Source: Pseudoips prasinana
Taxonomy: Eukaryota > Arthropoda > Insecta > Lepidoptera > Nolidae
DNA: 64,000 nucleotides
NCBI GenBank assembly: GCA_951640165.1
Contig: OX621247.1
Span: 22,480,001-22,544,000 of the forward strand
Reading direction: 5' to 3'
The position numbers and the translations under genes are program-made. This document shows, in pieces, positions 26,301-35,400 of the stretch (the stretch's first letter is position 1; each line of letters begins with the position of its first letter). The notes under the pieces are model-generated. The model was not told where the DNA came from and made no database searches. It saw nothing but the letters and a program-made list of their open reading frames with translations.

Positions 26301-27991
26301 CGGAACAGAGACGTGGTCGCTCACTATGGGCCTTATTAGAAGGCTCAAGGTCACCCAAAGAGCAATGGAGAGGGCTATGCTCGGAGTTTCCCTGCGGGAT
26401 CGTATCAGTAATGTCGAAATCCGCAGGCGAACCAAAGCCACCGACATAGCCCGAAAAATTGCAAAACTGAAGTGGCAGTGGGCGGGGCACATAGCTCGTA
26501 GAACCGATGGCCGTTGGGGCAGAAAGGTTCTTGAGTGCCGACCACGAACCGGAAGACGCAGCGTGGGCAGGCCCCCTACAAAATGGCCCGATGATCTTGT
26601 CCGGGACGCTGGAAACAGCTGGAAGCGAATAGCACAAGACCGGCAATTGTGGAGATCTTTGGCGGAGGCCTTTGTCCAGCAGTGGACGTCTTTCGGCTGA
26701 TATGATGAACCGAAATGAACTGAGAGTGGCAAATTGAGAGTGAACAATTAGGACACATTAATTGACATACTTTCCAAATTTGTTTAATATAATGGGATTA
26801 ATTTGTTATGTGTTATTAAATGTGTAATATGTCCCAGGATATTATTATTAAATAGATTATTAATATGTGGTACTCCATATCTTAGTGGCTCCATTTTACA
26901 CATCACTATCTTTCTCAAGAAATAAGCGGTACTTTGGCATTGTCTGTTAGCTTAAATCTATTTATCTATTCTTTTTTGCGTATTAAATAATAAATATGTC
27001 GTTCAAACTCATGTCATATACGTTTGTTGCAGGCATCGTGAAATGCGCCACCAAAAGAGCCTGCGATCAAGTGAAGAAGATTCCGAAAGAAGTCGCAGTC
27101 GGTCGTCTTCTAGGTAATTAATTCTTAGTCATTTATTCATTCTTACTCATCGCTATTATATTAAAATGTTAGCTTCTTGCGTTGTTCGATATGGAATTTA
27201 AAGTGGATAGTTTTTTTTTTAATATTTCTCCTATCATCTTTTAATCCAATCGTTACACAATATTTAACTTGTTAACATTCTTCATTACGATTTAAGTTAT
27301 CATTTCGTTTGAACGTTTTTAAAAGTATTTTTCGCGATTTCTCCTGAATTTGTAAAAGTAATTTGTTTTGAATTCATATTTAATAATTCCATATCCTAGA
27401 TTTAGAATAACCAACTATAAAGAAGAAAGAAGAGGGTCTATAAAGAAAAGTGTAGTTAAATTTTGAATGACTAAAACAGTAATTATTAATTCCCAACTAA
27501 AACTTATCTTTTCCATTAACAGGGATTCAGTGCCACCCGAAAGTACCAAAGACAAAAGTAAATCCCGAAGTGCCTCCCCTGTCGAGAAACGTATACCCGT
27601 TTGGGAAACCAATAGAGAACCTGTATCCACATATAGGCCGAGAGTAGAAGAGGGAGACAACAATTACCCTGACAGGAGAAGATACCAAGAGCCAGAGAGA
27701 AAAGAGGACAGGAGAATGGAGGATGAAAGAGTTCAAGGTTACTCTAGAAACGATATCTATGCCAACAGAGACCAACCTTCGCGATATGACAGCTACAATA
27801 GATATGAAAACCAATCTTACGATAACAGATGGAAGGAAGATGCCGCGAAAAGAAGGCCTTATGCATTTAGAGCGGGCTACAAACACTCTGGATTCAGACA
27901 AGGTGAAAACAGCCAGAATCCTAGCCCACCAGAATATGGCAGAGAAAGCGATGGTTATTCTAAAAACAATGTGAAATTGGTAGACTATTAG
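8381..27991 (+). CDS. CLASRP: CLASRP (SWAP2), SR-related splicing factor, 16 coding exons, 773 aa
   Basis: Coding exons: 8381-8479, 8611-8708, 10015-10193, 11028-11189, 11315-11421, 15062-15234, 15828-15997, 16458-16539, 17040-17315, 17750-17803, 18065-18190, 19284-19350, 20789-20861, 24930-25035, 27033-27113, 27523-27991. All introns are GT-AG and every phase closes (2322 nt). The start MWHEARKQERLIRGMIVDYR matches the family's N-terminus. Residues 67-90 (MPWQGDTNNMIDRFDVRAHL) and the CNYERYR motif belong to the DRY_EERY (SWAP N-terminal) domain. Exon 5 is acidic (DSDDDSDLDMIDVDL). Exons 6-7 carry EKEKAMFSGRKSRRERR, VSPPSYA and FITSFGG, as in vertebrate CLASRP. Exon 9 is an RS domain, exons 13-15 form a basic coiled region (KEKLKRKMQAQLSRQ), and exon 16 is a Tyr/Arg/Asn-rich tail. 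The family binds CLK kinases and acts in nuclear alternative splicing. The intron 9 donor (GTTTGT) is weak; it was chosen because only it keeps the frame. Introns carry many transposons. Confidence 0.93.
9280..9352 (+). other. Acidic Ser/Asp-rich open tail, probable transposon remnant
   Basis: In CLASRP intron 2, an open frame reads TDSDDELSDNSESGSDTSSD then stops. It resembles the acidic C-terminal tail of the Tc1-like remnant at 63020-63100 (LGSDSESESSDYDNDDDE). No intact upstream frame is visible. The link is by composition only. Confidence 0.3.
9828..9950 (-). repeat. RTE LINE 3' end fragment, reverse orientation
   Basis: CCACTGCTGGACAAAGGCCT and the following bases match the reverse complement of the 3' end of the RTE element at 25630-26707, through the segment encoding its last 40 or so residues. 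An ATC-rich start (ATCATCATCTTCATATCAGC) corresponds to the element's TGAT-type tail. It lies in CLASRP intron 2. Confidence 0.8.
10355..10776. mobile_element. MITE with TTA target duplication (PIF/Harbinger-like)
   Basis: The ends are inverted repeats of about 36 bp: GGGTCGGTTCATATCGGACG at the left, and the reverse complement of the right end begins GGGTCGGTTCATATCTGACG. TTA flanks both sides (10352-10354 and 10777-10779). The interior is GC-richer than the host intron and contains a partial duplication of ATGCGTCGAGCGTA. There is no coding capacity. The 3-bp TTA duplication fits PIF/Harbinger elements. It lies in CLASRP intron 3. Confidence 0.8.
13284..13710 (+). repeat. Lepidopteran dispersed non-autonomous element, near full length
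   Basis: It begins CCGGCCAAGTGCGAGTCGGA and ends in the paired segment GACATACGGACGGACAGACA then TTCCGTTTTTTGCCATTTGG with CTACGGAA. The 3' part recurs at 59668-59811. I recognise the two end motifs as a very common lepidopteran interspersed repeat. It has no open frame. Confidence 0.75.
14216..14780 (+). repeat. Minisatellite, six units of about 100 bp
   Basis: Units start near 14216, 14318, 14418, 14519, 14602 and 14702, each with TTCTCTGATATGGCTTACGG followed by a block like ACCGACAACTTAACGTGTCC and GCATGACAATTGTTCAAGCT. The fifth unit's predecessor (14519-14601) lacks about 17 bp. Copies differ by 10-20 percent, so the array is old. It lies in CLASRP intron 5. Confidence 0.9.
16189..16261. 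repeat. 24-bp perfect hairpin plus a direct third arm
   Basis: ATTGCCATATTTTCATCATA with TGCC (16189-16212) is matched by its exact reverse complement at 16222-16245 across a 9-base loop. The last 17 bases of the first arm then recur directly at 16245-16261. This lies in CLASRP intron 7. Confidence 0.9.
17040..17315 (+). CDS. CLASRP: CLASRP exon 9, arginine/serine (RS) domain
   Basis: This exon encodes alternating SR dipeptides (SRSRSFSRSRSRSRSRSRQR and further runs) between SPPDRRPRPQIGPRG and RNRTIKYSRSPA. RS domains drive protein contacts in the spliceosome and are phosphorylated by CLK and SRPK kinases. The repetitive codons also open long frames on the opposite strand and in another frame; these are not genes. 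The donor is GTTTGT at 17316. A stronger GTAAGG at 17341 would leave the next exon out of frame and bring an early stop. Confidence 0.85.
18360..18725 (+). repeat. Interspersed repeat, about 320 bp copy
   Basis: It runs from ATAATAAAATCGTAGGAGAG through GGGGCGTGATCTATAATCAA to GTAAAACCGCGGGGCACAGC, followed by a short second copy of its own 3' end (ACCGCGGGGCGCAACTAG). The same sequence is at 1-147 (3' part) and at 41389-41690 in the opposite orientation. It lies in CLASRP intron 11. Confidence 0.85.
18917..18995 (+). repeat. Short tandem repeat, five 16-bp units
   Basis: Units such as GGAATGGGACGATCTC, GGAATGAGACCATCTG, GGCATAGGACCATCTA and AGACTCAGACCATCTG follow one another in exact 16-bp register. 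It lies in CLASRP intron 11. Confidence 0.8.
19351..20788 (+). other. CLASRP intron 12
   Basis: This is AT-rich non-coding DNA. I see no recognisable element or exon apart from splice signals at the ends (GTCAGT donor, TTTGCAG acceptor). Confidence 0.5.
21330..21845 (-). pseudogene. Tc1-like transposase remnant
   Basis: On the - strand, one readable stretch is WTKEDQDMVMFSDEVRLSLK. It fits the region around the first catalytic Asp of Tc1 transposases (W..EDW..V.FSDE.RF). Stops and shifts surround it, followed by a CFG-type motif. No ends or inverted repeats were found. It lies in CLASRP intron 13, just upstream of the mariner element. Confidence 0.5.
21994..23275 (+). mobile_element. Mariner transposon, apparently full length and intact
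   Basis: The 25-bp ends are perfect inverted repeats (GGTCTTTACCTATGAAATTG at 21994; its complement ends at 23275). TA flanks both sides (21992-21993 and 23276-23277). The length of 1282 bp is normal for mariner. It carries one uninterrupted transposase frame. Perfect ends and an open frame suggest a recent insertion. It lies in CLASRP intron 13, in the same orientation as the gene. Confidence 0.92.
22181..23200 (+). CDS. Mariner transposase, 339 aa, DD34D
   Basis: Starting at the ATG at 22181 (METLKIRVIMEYEYRRGSNA) the frame is open to the TAA. It has two N-terminal helix-turn-helix regions (AAQAARNINDVYG; TAELAAAFDVSVKTILVHLR), the linker WVPHELN, and all three catalytic Asp motifs: TCDEKW, HDNARPHTA and YSPDLAPTD, with 34 residues between the second and third Asp. 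The C-terminal RWQRCIDCMGDYFD is typical. The length is close to the usual 345 aa. It cuts and pastes the element at TA sites. No broken residue is visible, so it may be functional. Confidence 0.93.
   Translation: METLKIRVIMEYEYRRGSNAAQAARNINDVYGANTTNQRTTCYWFARFRSGNFDLKNEPRGRPKTLVDNDELKAVVEADDTQSTAELAAAFDVSVKTILVHLRQIGKVKKLDKWVPHELNDRQREVRVETCLALLNRHTNEGILNRIVTCDEKWILFDNRKRSASWLDPGSAPKQCPKRKLTPRKVMVTVWWSSAGVIHHSFLPNGVSITADVYCEELSTMMEKLAHLQPALVNRSSPLLLHDNARPHTAQQTVSKLQELGLEALRHPPYSPDLAPTDYYFFQNLDNFLAGKKFNTREAVQNAFEEFVASRPADFFKKGINKLPLRWQRCIDCMGDYFD
24640..24745 (+). repeat. LINE 3' end type repeat with ATTTC tail
   Basis: ACCGCACGGACGGACTAATT leads to CTTGACAAGTACAAGTGTAT, then CAAGTGCTGAATAAATTTCA and a short ATTTC tail. 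The same motifs appear in reverse at 40900-41035. It lies in CLASRP intron 13. Confidence 0.7.
25630..26700 (+). pseudogene. RTE reverse transcriptase, 5'-truncated but otherwise open
   Basis: The frame is uninterrupted for about 356 codons to TGA at 26698. It shows RT motifs FVDYEKAFDSIE (first catalytic Asp), RQGDVISPKLF and FADDIVVMA (the ADD pair), then the thumb region (LGQTIQ.. with MTYGTETWSLT) and the typical RTE C-terminus (AKLKWQWAGHIAR; RTGRRSVGRPPTKW; WRSLAEAFVQQW). The endonuclease and the first RT motifs are missing, so it cannot act alone. The fully open frame indicates a young insertion. The reading frame happens to continue upstream into intron DNA to 25540; that part is not element sequence. 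Confidence 0.88.
25630..26707 (+). mobile_element. 5'-truncated RTE-type LINE with 12-bp target duplication
   Basis: AACCGAAATGAA occurs directly before (25618-25629) and directly after (26708-26719) the element, a perfect target-site duplication. The right end carries the tail TGATATGATG. The element keeps only the reverse-transcriptase C-terminal part and 3' end, as expected from incomplete target-primed reverse transcription. It lies in CLASRP intron 14 on the same strand as the gene. Confidence 0.88.
27523..27991 (+). CDS. CLASRP: CLASRP exon 16, C-terminal tail and stop
   Basis: After acceptor TTAACAG the frame continues RDSVPPESTKDKSKSRSASP and then a low-complexity tail rich in Arg, Tyr, Asn, Glu and Asp (YSRNDIYANRDQPSRYDSYN), ending VKLVDY and TAG at 27989-27991. 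The tail is much less SR-like than in vertebrates. An AATAAA at 28095-28100 follows 104 bp after the stop. Confidence 0.88.
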
Positions 27992-28094
27992 ATATTAATA
28001 TTTTATTATGCCAAAATAGGTGAAGCATATTATTGTAGTGTTCATTGGTCACGATTTTGACCCACATCTTAATAACTAATATAAATATCATAGC

Positions 28095-28100
28095 AATAAA
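28095..28100 (+). terminator. Candidate polyadenylation signal of CLASRP
   Basis: AATAAA followed by a T-rich run (TTTTTTTG), 104 bp after the CLASRP stop. Later AATAAA hexamers near 28494 are alternatives. Confidence 0.5.
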
Positions 28101-28291
28101 TTTTTTTGAAGTTCTTATGAAAAGGAGAGAGCATTTTAAATCAGTATTTATAAATACATCTAATAGTGTATCTTAAAATAAGGCCCTGATCTGTTTAGAT
28201 GTTTTATATACTTTACTTACTTATCCTATGGGCAGTGGTCACCCTAGAGTCAGAATGGCTTAGCAACTGTTGCCTATTATACATTCTTTGG

Positions 28292-28350
28292 AACCGGGAC
28301 CGACAGATTAACGTGCGCACTGAAGGCACGTTAAGCTGTCGGTCCCGGTT
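28292..28350. repeat. Hairpin with 25-bp arms (one mismatch)
   Basis: AACCGGGACCGACAGATTAA with CGTGC (28292-28316) pairs with 28326-28350 (24 of 25) across a 9-base loop. The GGGACCGAC..TTAACGTG core also occurs in the minisatellite units at 14216-14780 and, more diverged, near 40353. Confidence 0.85.
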
Positions 28351-28598
28351 GTAGTTATTATGGCGAGCACGGAGACACTTAGAAATTAAACCACTTTGGT
28401 GGTAACCCAGCTATGGATCTAACCGCGGGTCTAGTTGCTTTATCTCGCCGATCAATTACGGACTTGTAAGAGCATCTGGTTATGAGCGTCTTAAATAAAA
28501 TATGCTTTAAAATAGATATAAGCATTTTCTAAAAAGGTGCTTCGGTCATCTTGTGGAATTAACACTGCTTTTCGGACAAGCAGCTTTCAGGACTGCAC

Positions 28599-28690
28599 GT
28601 GTGGCGCAGTGGTTAAAGTAGTCGCCTCGCTGTTTGCTCGGCTCTCTCGTGTATCAAATTCGATATTGGCACATGTTATTCTGATTTGAG
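28599..28690 (+). repeat. Degenerate tRNA-derived SINE
   Basis: GTGTGGCGCAGTGGTTAAAG matches an RNA polymerase III A box context, and ATCAAATTCGATATTGG is a weak B box. It is similar in plan to the SINE copies at 47690-47830 and 49215-49425 (opposite strand). Confidence 0.5.
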
Positions 28691-29633
28691 TTGTACTTTG
28701 TGACCGTAAATTTTATTTTGTAAACTCCCCATCAATACATGATTTTATTTCACTAGAGCGGTCGCTGTCTTTGAAAAATTTAACTATTATGACAATACTA
28801 AATGCCCTGCCCTTCTCATACGAACTTTTCTAGAAAGATGTGTCATGGAATAAAATATTGTTTATTTTTCTTAGATACAGAATTCTTACCAGTTTCTTCC
28901 TTAATTGTAATAATTGTTTAATCAGTGAACAGGTTGGAATGTTATAGTCGGATATTTTGAATGTAAAATGAGTTAAAGAAGAAACTTGTTTCAAATTGGT
29001 CAGAGTTTAAGCCAATTTAAAGTAAGGGGGTGATTTTGTAGTGTCTTTGTGTAGGAATGTTGTTTATGTTAAACATATCTTTATATTTCTAAGTTTGTAG
29101 GTAATGAAATGAACGTTCAGTTCTTGGCAATGTAATGAAAATGTTTATAAATAACATACTTTTTTAATTAAATTATTTCCATTCGTCCAAACCTTATTGT
29201 TTTGTAATTTATGTATACTATAATTCTTTCAGAAAACTAGCCAGGCAGACTAAGTCCTGTACTTACAAATTCTACTTAGCGTAGTGCCCTTAACTTGACA
29301 TTGGAGGTAGAGGTTAAAGCAGATTGGTTAGTCAGCTTCTTAAAGGTTTTATTTATAAGGGCCTAAGTTCATTGAAACAGTGATAACGTGCATCTTCGAC
29401 GACTACTAGTATCTATTGTCTTACAATCTTGAATTAACAGCTGTGTTCGAAGGACATTGTCCACATTCTTCTTCGAATATAGCTGTTTATGCTTGCATAG
29501 TATGTATAGCTAGTCTAAAAATGAACGCTCATCTGTTTCTACTAATGCATTCAAAGGTTACATAAGATATCAGAAAAGATTTAATAGTGTATTAAATCTT
29601 TCTCGATCAAAAACCAATTGATATTACGTTCTA

Positions 29634-29748
29634 ACACCCTTATTTAAACACGAAGTCTAAAGTTAAACTGCTTATGCTATAGATAGAGATCAATAAACTA
29701 AGGATCACCTGCAGTTTACATTTGGACTTCGTTTTTAAATAAGGGTGT
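29634..29748. mobile_element. Short MITE, 115 bp
   Basis: The left end ACACCCTTATTTAAACACGA and the reverse complement of the right end ACACCCTTATTTAAAAACGA continue as inverted repeats for about 37 bp with few mismatches. The interior has no coding capacity. The target duplication is unclear. Confidence 0.75.
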
Positions 29749-30217
29749 GTCCAATTTATACTTATAATGATGCAGAATTAATCTTGTAGATAGAAAAGCG
29801 TTCATTTCTAGATAATGCGCGACTACATGAGTCGGACTGCCATATTGATTGTTAACAAAATGATTACTGAGTTTCGTTACATTTGTGCGAATAATAATAA
29901 TTCTTCGGGAATTGTAGGTAATTTATATGATTTTACATCGAGCAGCTTCGTAATTCTGTACCAATATGTTATGTAATAAAGGAGGTATTGCCTCATTGTA
30001 ATATTGTGTTTTTAATATCTAGTAGTAAGACAGTAAGTTTTCAATCAGTAAATGTGAATATCAGTTACTGCTTATTTGATGAAATTTCTAGCACTAAAAA
30101 TATTGTATGTCGAAATAAAATTACGATGTTGACATTTGACATGGCAACACCAGATTTTATTGACGTCATATACAATATGGTCCTTCTGTGAGATACGATA
30201 TCCTGCCCTGTGTTTTC

Positions 30218-30258
30218 ACCATAAAGTTAGTATACCGTAGGTATACTAACTTTATGGT
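30218..30258. repeat. 41-bp palindrome, copy 1
   Basis: ACCATAAAGTTAGTATACC and its exact reverse complement flank a 3-base centre (GTA). The same 19-bp arms form another palindrome at 42947-42986. Confidence 0.92.
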
Positions 30259-30878
30259 TTTCACTAGCTACCCGATTGGACCACGATGAATTTATTCTAT
30301 TACATCAATGACGAAATTAACTTTCTTATGGGTGATTCGTGACATATATTTTAATATTTAAGATAAAAAAGGATGTTAGGTTATGCACAGACATTCTACA
30401 AGAGACCATTATACGTCCATATTATTGTAAGCAATGCGGCGTAGACGTATCCGTTAATGTTTAATCTAGTAAAACATAGTGCAGGCTTACATATAGCATT
30501 TAATGGAGCGTTGTAGAATTAAACACCAGAGACAAATATAATAGTTTATATAAATTTTATTTTTACTTACTAAATAGTTATTTTTTGTCTGCGTACTGGT
30601 AGAAAGTAAATAAGTTATTAAACCTAAAATTTACATTTTGATATCATTATTTTACATTATATTATTGTCTTACTTTGCATGTACATTTTGTTTATTTAAT
30701 ATGACGTTTATAGTTTGCCTAGGAGGCTTACACTGCTTCACCGGACATTCTGAGTGTACCTGCACGAAACAGTTGACAAGACAAGACTGTAGATATGTAC
30801 TGTCGATGGTTTGGTCAGAACAATTCAATAGAGGATCTCTGCAAGTTTATAACTCTGTAACAGCATTATAATACAAGA

Positions 30879-31123
30879 CCTGGGGCTCTACCGGCTAAGT
30901 TGCCGAACATCGATTTAGTGAATGGCGTTCAAATAAATAAAGGTTAAAAATGACTTAATCAATCGTTAAATCGGCTTCTATGACCACATGTGAGGTCATA
31001 AATGGTCCGGAATCGATTGTCAACGTTAAAGCCGATTTCACGATTAAGTCATTTTTATCCTTTAATTATTTAAACGCCATTCACGAAAACGATGTTCGGT
31101 GACTTAGCTGGTAGAGCCCCTGG
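30879..31123. mobile_element. MITE, 245 bp, with inverted repeats of about 100 bp
   Basis: The left end CCTGGGGCTCTACCGGCTAA and the reverse complement of the right end CCAGGGGCTCTACCAGCTAA stay alignable inward through GAATGGCGTT, AAAAATGACTTAATC and AAATCGGCTT. Almost the whole element is stem. There is no coding capacity. Confidence 0.85.
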
Positions 31124-32223
31124 TGAATCCCACTCTTTAGGTGCGGAGTCACAAGCACTTGCCGTGGCGAAAACGAGTACTAAATTCATGAACAATAGAG
31201 ATCCGAATGATCCTGCAATAGTCCGAGTGTAATTTTCGCACGTACTGATTCGGTATAGATTAGCTTTTATGCTCAATTCATTTGAATAAAATTAAAGGCA
31301 TGTAGCTCCCGGACTTTATTATAAAGTAGACAGCGTACAGCACGCAGATACTTGGAAAAGCATACGACTTGGCGTGGAAGCGGGTGGTGTACCTACTAAA
31401 CAGATACAAGAGTTTGTTTAAAATATCCGCACCCCCCGCCTCTACATAGTTTCACGCGTTTAAGTGTCGGTGTGCAGCGTCTCAAGTTTGAATAGCGTAA
31501 GCTTTGATCTAAATCGATTATTATTTGATACAATTTGGAATTTGCAAGCGACTAAATTGTAATTTCTAGTCTGTTATTAGTGTCCAAGCGTGTGATAATA
31601 TTACTGATAACTTTAATTGGTCATTTTCAAATTGAACAATAACGTTCATAGCAACTAAAGCTACAATCGAGCAAAGAAATTTAGGAGCATCTGTATGACT
31701 TGTGACCATATTGTGAAAACAATGCTGATCTATTCATCGACTAATAACTGCGCTCTTTTTTCTATGAAAAAAGTACTTTAAGAGCTGTTTATGGCACGAT
31801 TTGCGGTCAGTAGGTACATAATCTACACCGCCACGTTAGTAACCCCACACTAGCATCTTTCGTGCGTCGTCGTCGTGTCAGCGTCTGCACAGCGTCAACC
31901 CGACGTCAACGCCGCAGCGACGGCGCTGGCCGGCTACTGTACGCTTTGCTGGCGTCGCGAAAGCTCGGTGCGTTCGGCAGGCAGCGATGGTTGGCGTTGA
32001 TGTCGAGTTACCGATGTGTTAGTTAGTCCTTCTATAGGAAATCATCACGTTACCTATACAGGTACGATTACAGACGGCAATCACTAAATACATATAAACA
32101 CTATAAAACATCTGCTTCAGTCGTTCGATATCTATCTAACCGTTATAGGCAGCTATATATACAATATTTGTTCTTAGGAGGGGGAAAGACTGCGGATTGT
32201 ACCGAACTTTAAAGCTTCTTAAT

Positions 32224-32233
32224 TTTATTTATT
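32224..32233 (-). terminator. Candidate polyadenylation signals of H2.0
   Basis: Two overlapping AATAAA hexamers on the - strand start 22 bp after the H2.0 stop codon. Confidence 0.4.
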
Positions 32234-32254
32234 ATCTATTAGCACCAGTCTTCA

Positions 32255-32410
32255 CTAATCACTGAGCGTGTCCACGTCGATGTCTTCATTGTCCTCGTTG
32301 ATGGAAGAGTCGGGATCTCTGCCAGGGATCCCGGTTCCGCCAGCCATCCCGCCTCGCCCCTCCTTTGTATGCCGCCATTTCATGCGCCGGTTTTGGAACC
32401 ATACTTTGAC
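32255..32410 (-). CDS. H2.0: H2.0 exon 3: homeodomain helix 3 and acidic tail
   Basis: After acceptor TTTCAG the exon encodes VKVWFQNRRMKWRHTKEG, a Gly-rich stretch and an acidic end, then TAG. Homeodomain residues W48, F49, N51 and R53, needed for DNA contact, are all present. Confidence 0.93.
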   Translation of the reverse strand, partial: VKVWFQNRRMKWRHTKEGRGGMAGGTGIPGRDPDSSINEDNEDIDVDTLSD

Positions 32411-35400
32411 CTGAAAGAAATAACAGAGAATGCTTTGAGTGAAAATAGATTTCCTGTGCTTGAGTATTTTCGTTACATCTCTTTTAGACTTCCCTTGAAG
32501 CTCAAAAACGTAAGACAACCTGAAAGTTAGAATACACCACTTCTTCCTCGACTCAGAACTGTATAATTTTTTTTATTCACGAGTCTCTTAAGACTTTCAA
32601 AGATCACTCAGCAGATCACTGCGTTAGTATATTTTATGATATAATTTTGGTACTATTAAAAATTATACCCCAATGACGCATCCTAAAGCGTCAAAATTTC
32701 CGGTCTGGTTTTCTAAATCACTTATTAAAATATTCAATAACAAAAATAATGCCTGGATTAAATGGAAGACATATAAAAATTTATCCGATTATGAGCAATT
32801 CTCATTCAGGAAAATATTTCAAGTAGAGTGTTTAAAGAGTTATAGAAATTATATGAATAGTGTCGAAGAGAATATGAAATAAAATTAAAAAAAAATATTT
32901 ACTTATGTCTCCAATCGAAAACAAAATACTGGGGTTCCGGCGACAATGTTCTATGAAAATGACAATACCAATGAACCTGAATTGATATGTAATTTATTTA
33001 TTATTTATTTAGTTGCCTCCAGCAGAGTATGCAGATAATTGCGTTGTTATTAGCCGCATAAATTTTAGCCAGGATAAGATTCTAAAAGAGTTGAAGTCAT
33101 TGGATGTGACAAAGGGTCCAGGGCCCGATGGGATACCACCTTACTTCCTTAAAGGGACAGCTAGCACTATATGCGTTCCGCTTCACATAATATTTAATAA
33201 ATGTATTGTTTAAGGCACTTTTCCTGACATCTGGAAAAGAGCTAATACACACATCAACAAAGTCTAGGGATACGTTATTTTGAAATCAAACATGGCTTTA
33301 TTGTTTAAAACCTATTTAGTTTCCTTAAAAAGTTTATTTACAGATTTAAACCTTGTCTATTCTTTATTCAAAATTTAAAAATTAAAATGAGAAACAAATG
33401 AAAACACGCAAAGCACAGCGCAATCTTGAGTTGTATCTAATTTTAAGAAGTTGCATTAAAATTTTTTTTGCGTGTTAATTGAAGAAAACCTGATAAATTG
33501 TTTTATTTTCTTTTCTCAATTGGTTGTGTAAGCTTTTTAGCGTCATGCCACGCCATCATTTGAGTCGAGATGAAATGTTACGGGCAGTTGGCATGTTACA
33601 AAACGGTGCTATTCAACGCGTCGTTGCTGAGTCTCTGGGCACAAGCCAAAATGTGGTATCCAGGCTGTGGTCACGTTATCGCGCTACTGGAGATGTGGCA
33701 GAACGGCACACAGGTAGATATCGTGTTACCACTCAGAGACAGGATCGATTTCTCCAAATGACCGCCAGAAGACTACCCAATATCACAGCGATGCAACTAG
33801 TGCAAAGGCTCCAGGAGGGTCAGCAGCTGCTGGTGAGCGACCAAACCGTGCGAAGGAGGCTGCATGAAGTTGGTCTTCATGCTCGCAGACCGCTACGAGT
33901 CCCAGCGCTGCGACGTGGCAATCGCGGTAGGCGACTTTTATGGGCTCAAGAACATTTGACATGGAGTGATCAACAATGGTCATTGGTGCTGTTCACTGAT
34001 GAGTCCCGCTATGGATTTCATCCAGATTCGAGACGAACACGCGTTTGGAGAACTCCAGGCAGGGTCAGCCGTCTCCGACATCCACAGGAGGTCCACTCTT
34101 ACCAAGGCGGGACAATTATGGTGTGGGCAGGAATACGAATCGGCGGACGAACCCAACTCATTTGGATTCAGGGCAGCATGACTGCCCATAGATACCGTGA
34201 GGAGGTAGTAGAACGTGTCATTGTCCCGCTCAGGGCCCTAACGGGGCAAGAATTTCAGCTCATGCATGACAATGCACCTTCCCATACAGCGCGGCTGGTG
34301 AGGGCCGCCCTTCGAGAACACGATGTTCAGGTATTAGATTGGCCTCCACAGTCGCCAGACTTAAACCCAATTGAACACGCCTGGGACATGTTACAGCGAA
34401 GAGCATTGAGGGATTTTCCGCCCAACTTGACAACAGAAGAACAACTTTTCGAACATTTAAAAAGAACTTGGGACTGCATACCCCAGCAAGACATTGACAC
34501 CTTAATTTTAAGTAGGGAAAATCGTTGCCGCTGTGTGATTAATGTTAGAGGAGGAAATACCGATTACTGATTATCAGATTTGGTAAGATTTTTATTCATT
34601 TAATTCGATTGAATAATTTTATAAGAATAAAATGTTTTTGTTCACTCAGTAATTTTCTATGGCTTAATTAATTTAAGACTTTTATTAATTAGAAAAACAA
34701 AATCGCATCGTGTTGTTAATGTTTAAATATCGGCCATGAAATTATCTTTAATTCTTCCATTTACAGTCATAACAAAATGTTTATAGTTTTCTAGATAATC
34801 AATGAAATGTTCAATATCCCTAGATTGTGTTGATGTGTGTATAACACCAGTACACAAGTCAGGTTCCAAACATAATGTCGAAAATAACCGCCCTATTTCT
34901 ATCTTGTCTACCTTATCCAAGGTTTTCGAAAGACTTGTACACAGTGCAATCTATCCAACGATCCACAACACCGTTTTAGCTTAACAGCATGGATTCGTTC
35001 GAAATAGGTACACTGTTACAAATCTACTAGCTTTCACAGATTTATTTAATAGCATGGATCAGCAGGTTCAAGTATATGCTGTGTACACAGACTTTCAGAA
35101 AGCCTTTGATAAGGTGGATCATGAGCTTCTTCTAAGCAAACTGGCGTATAATGGTATTCGCGGTGATTTACTGCGCTGGTTTACTTCATATGTTACCAAT
35201 AGGACACAAAGGTTATCAATCTAACTCGGTTGCCGTCTGGCGTGCCTCAGGTTCCATTTTAGGTCCCCTACTGTTCAATGTCTTTATCAATGATATAGGG
35301 GTCTTTTGTACACTCAAAAATTTTACTATATGCTGATGATTTGAAAATTTATTAGACTATTCGTAACCATAATGATTGTATTCTATTACAAGATGCCCTG

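Larger units (their letters stand above)
27992..32254. other. Intergenic DNA between convergent CLASRP and H2.0
   Basis: No gene is seen. It contains a hairpin (28292-28350), a degenerate tRNA-type SINE (28599-28690), a MITE (29634-29748), a palindrome (30218-30258), a longer MITE (30879-31123) and a GC-rich patch (31860-31990). The rest is plain AT-rich sequence. Confidence 0.6.

Noticed and set aside
26127..26747. Long open frames on the - strand opposite the RTE element
   Set aside because: They mirror the RTE reverse-transcriptase frame and show no known motif; the sense frame has all RT motifs.
32415..32518. Extension of the H2.0 exon 3 frame upstream (to MSYVFELQGKS)
   Set aside because: It runs into intron sequence; the acceptor TTTCAG at 32411-32416 and exact homeodomain continuity from exon 2 fix the exon start.
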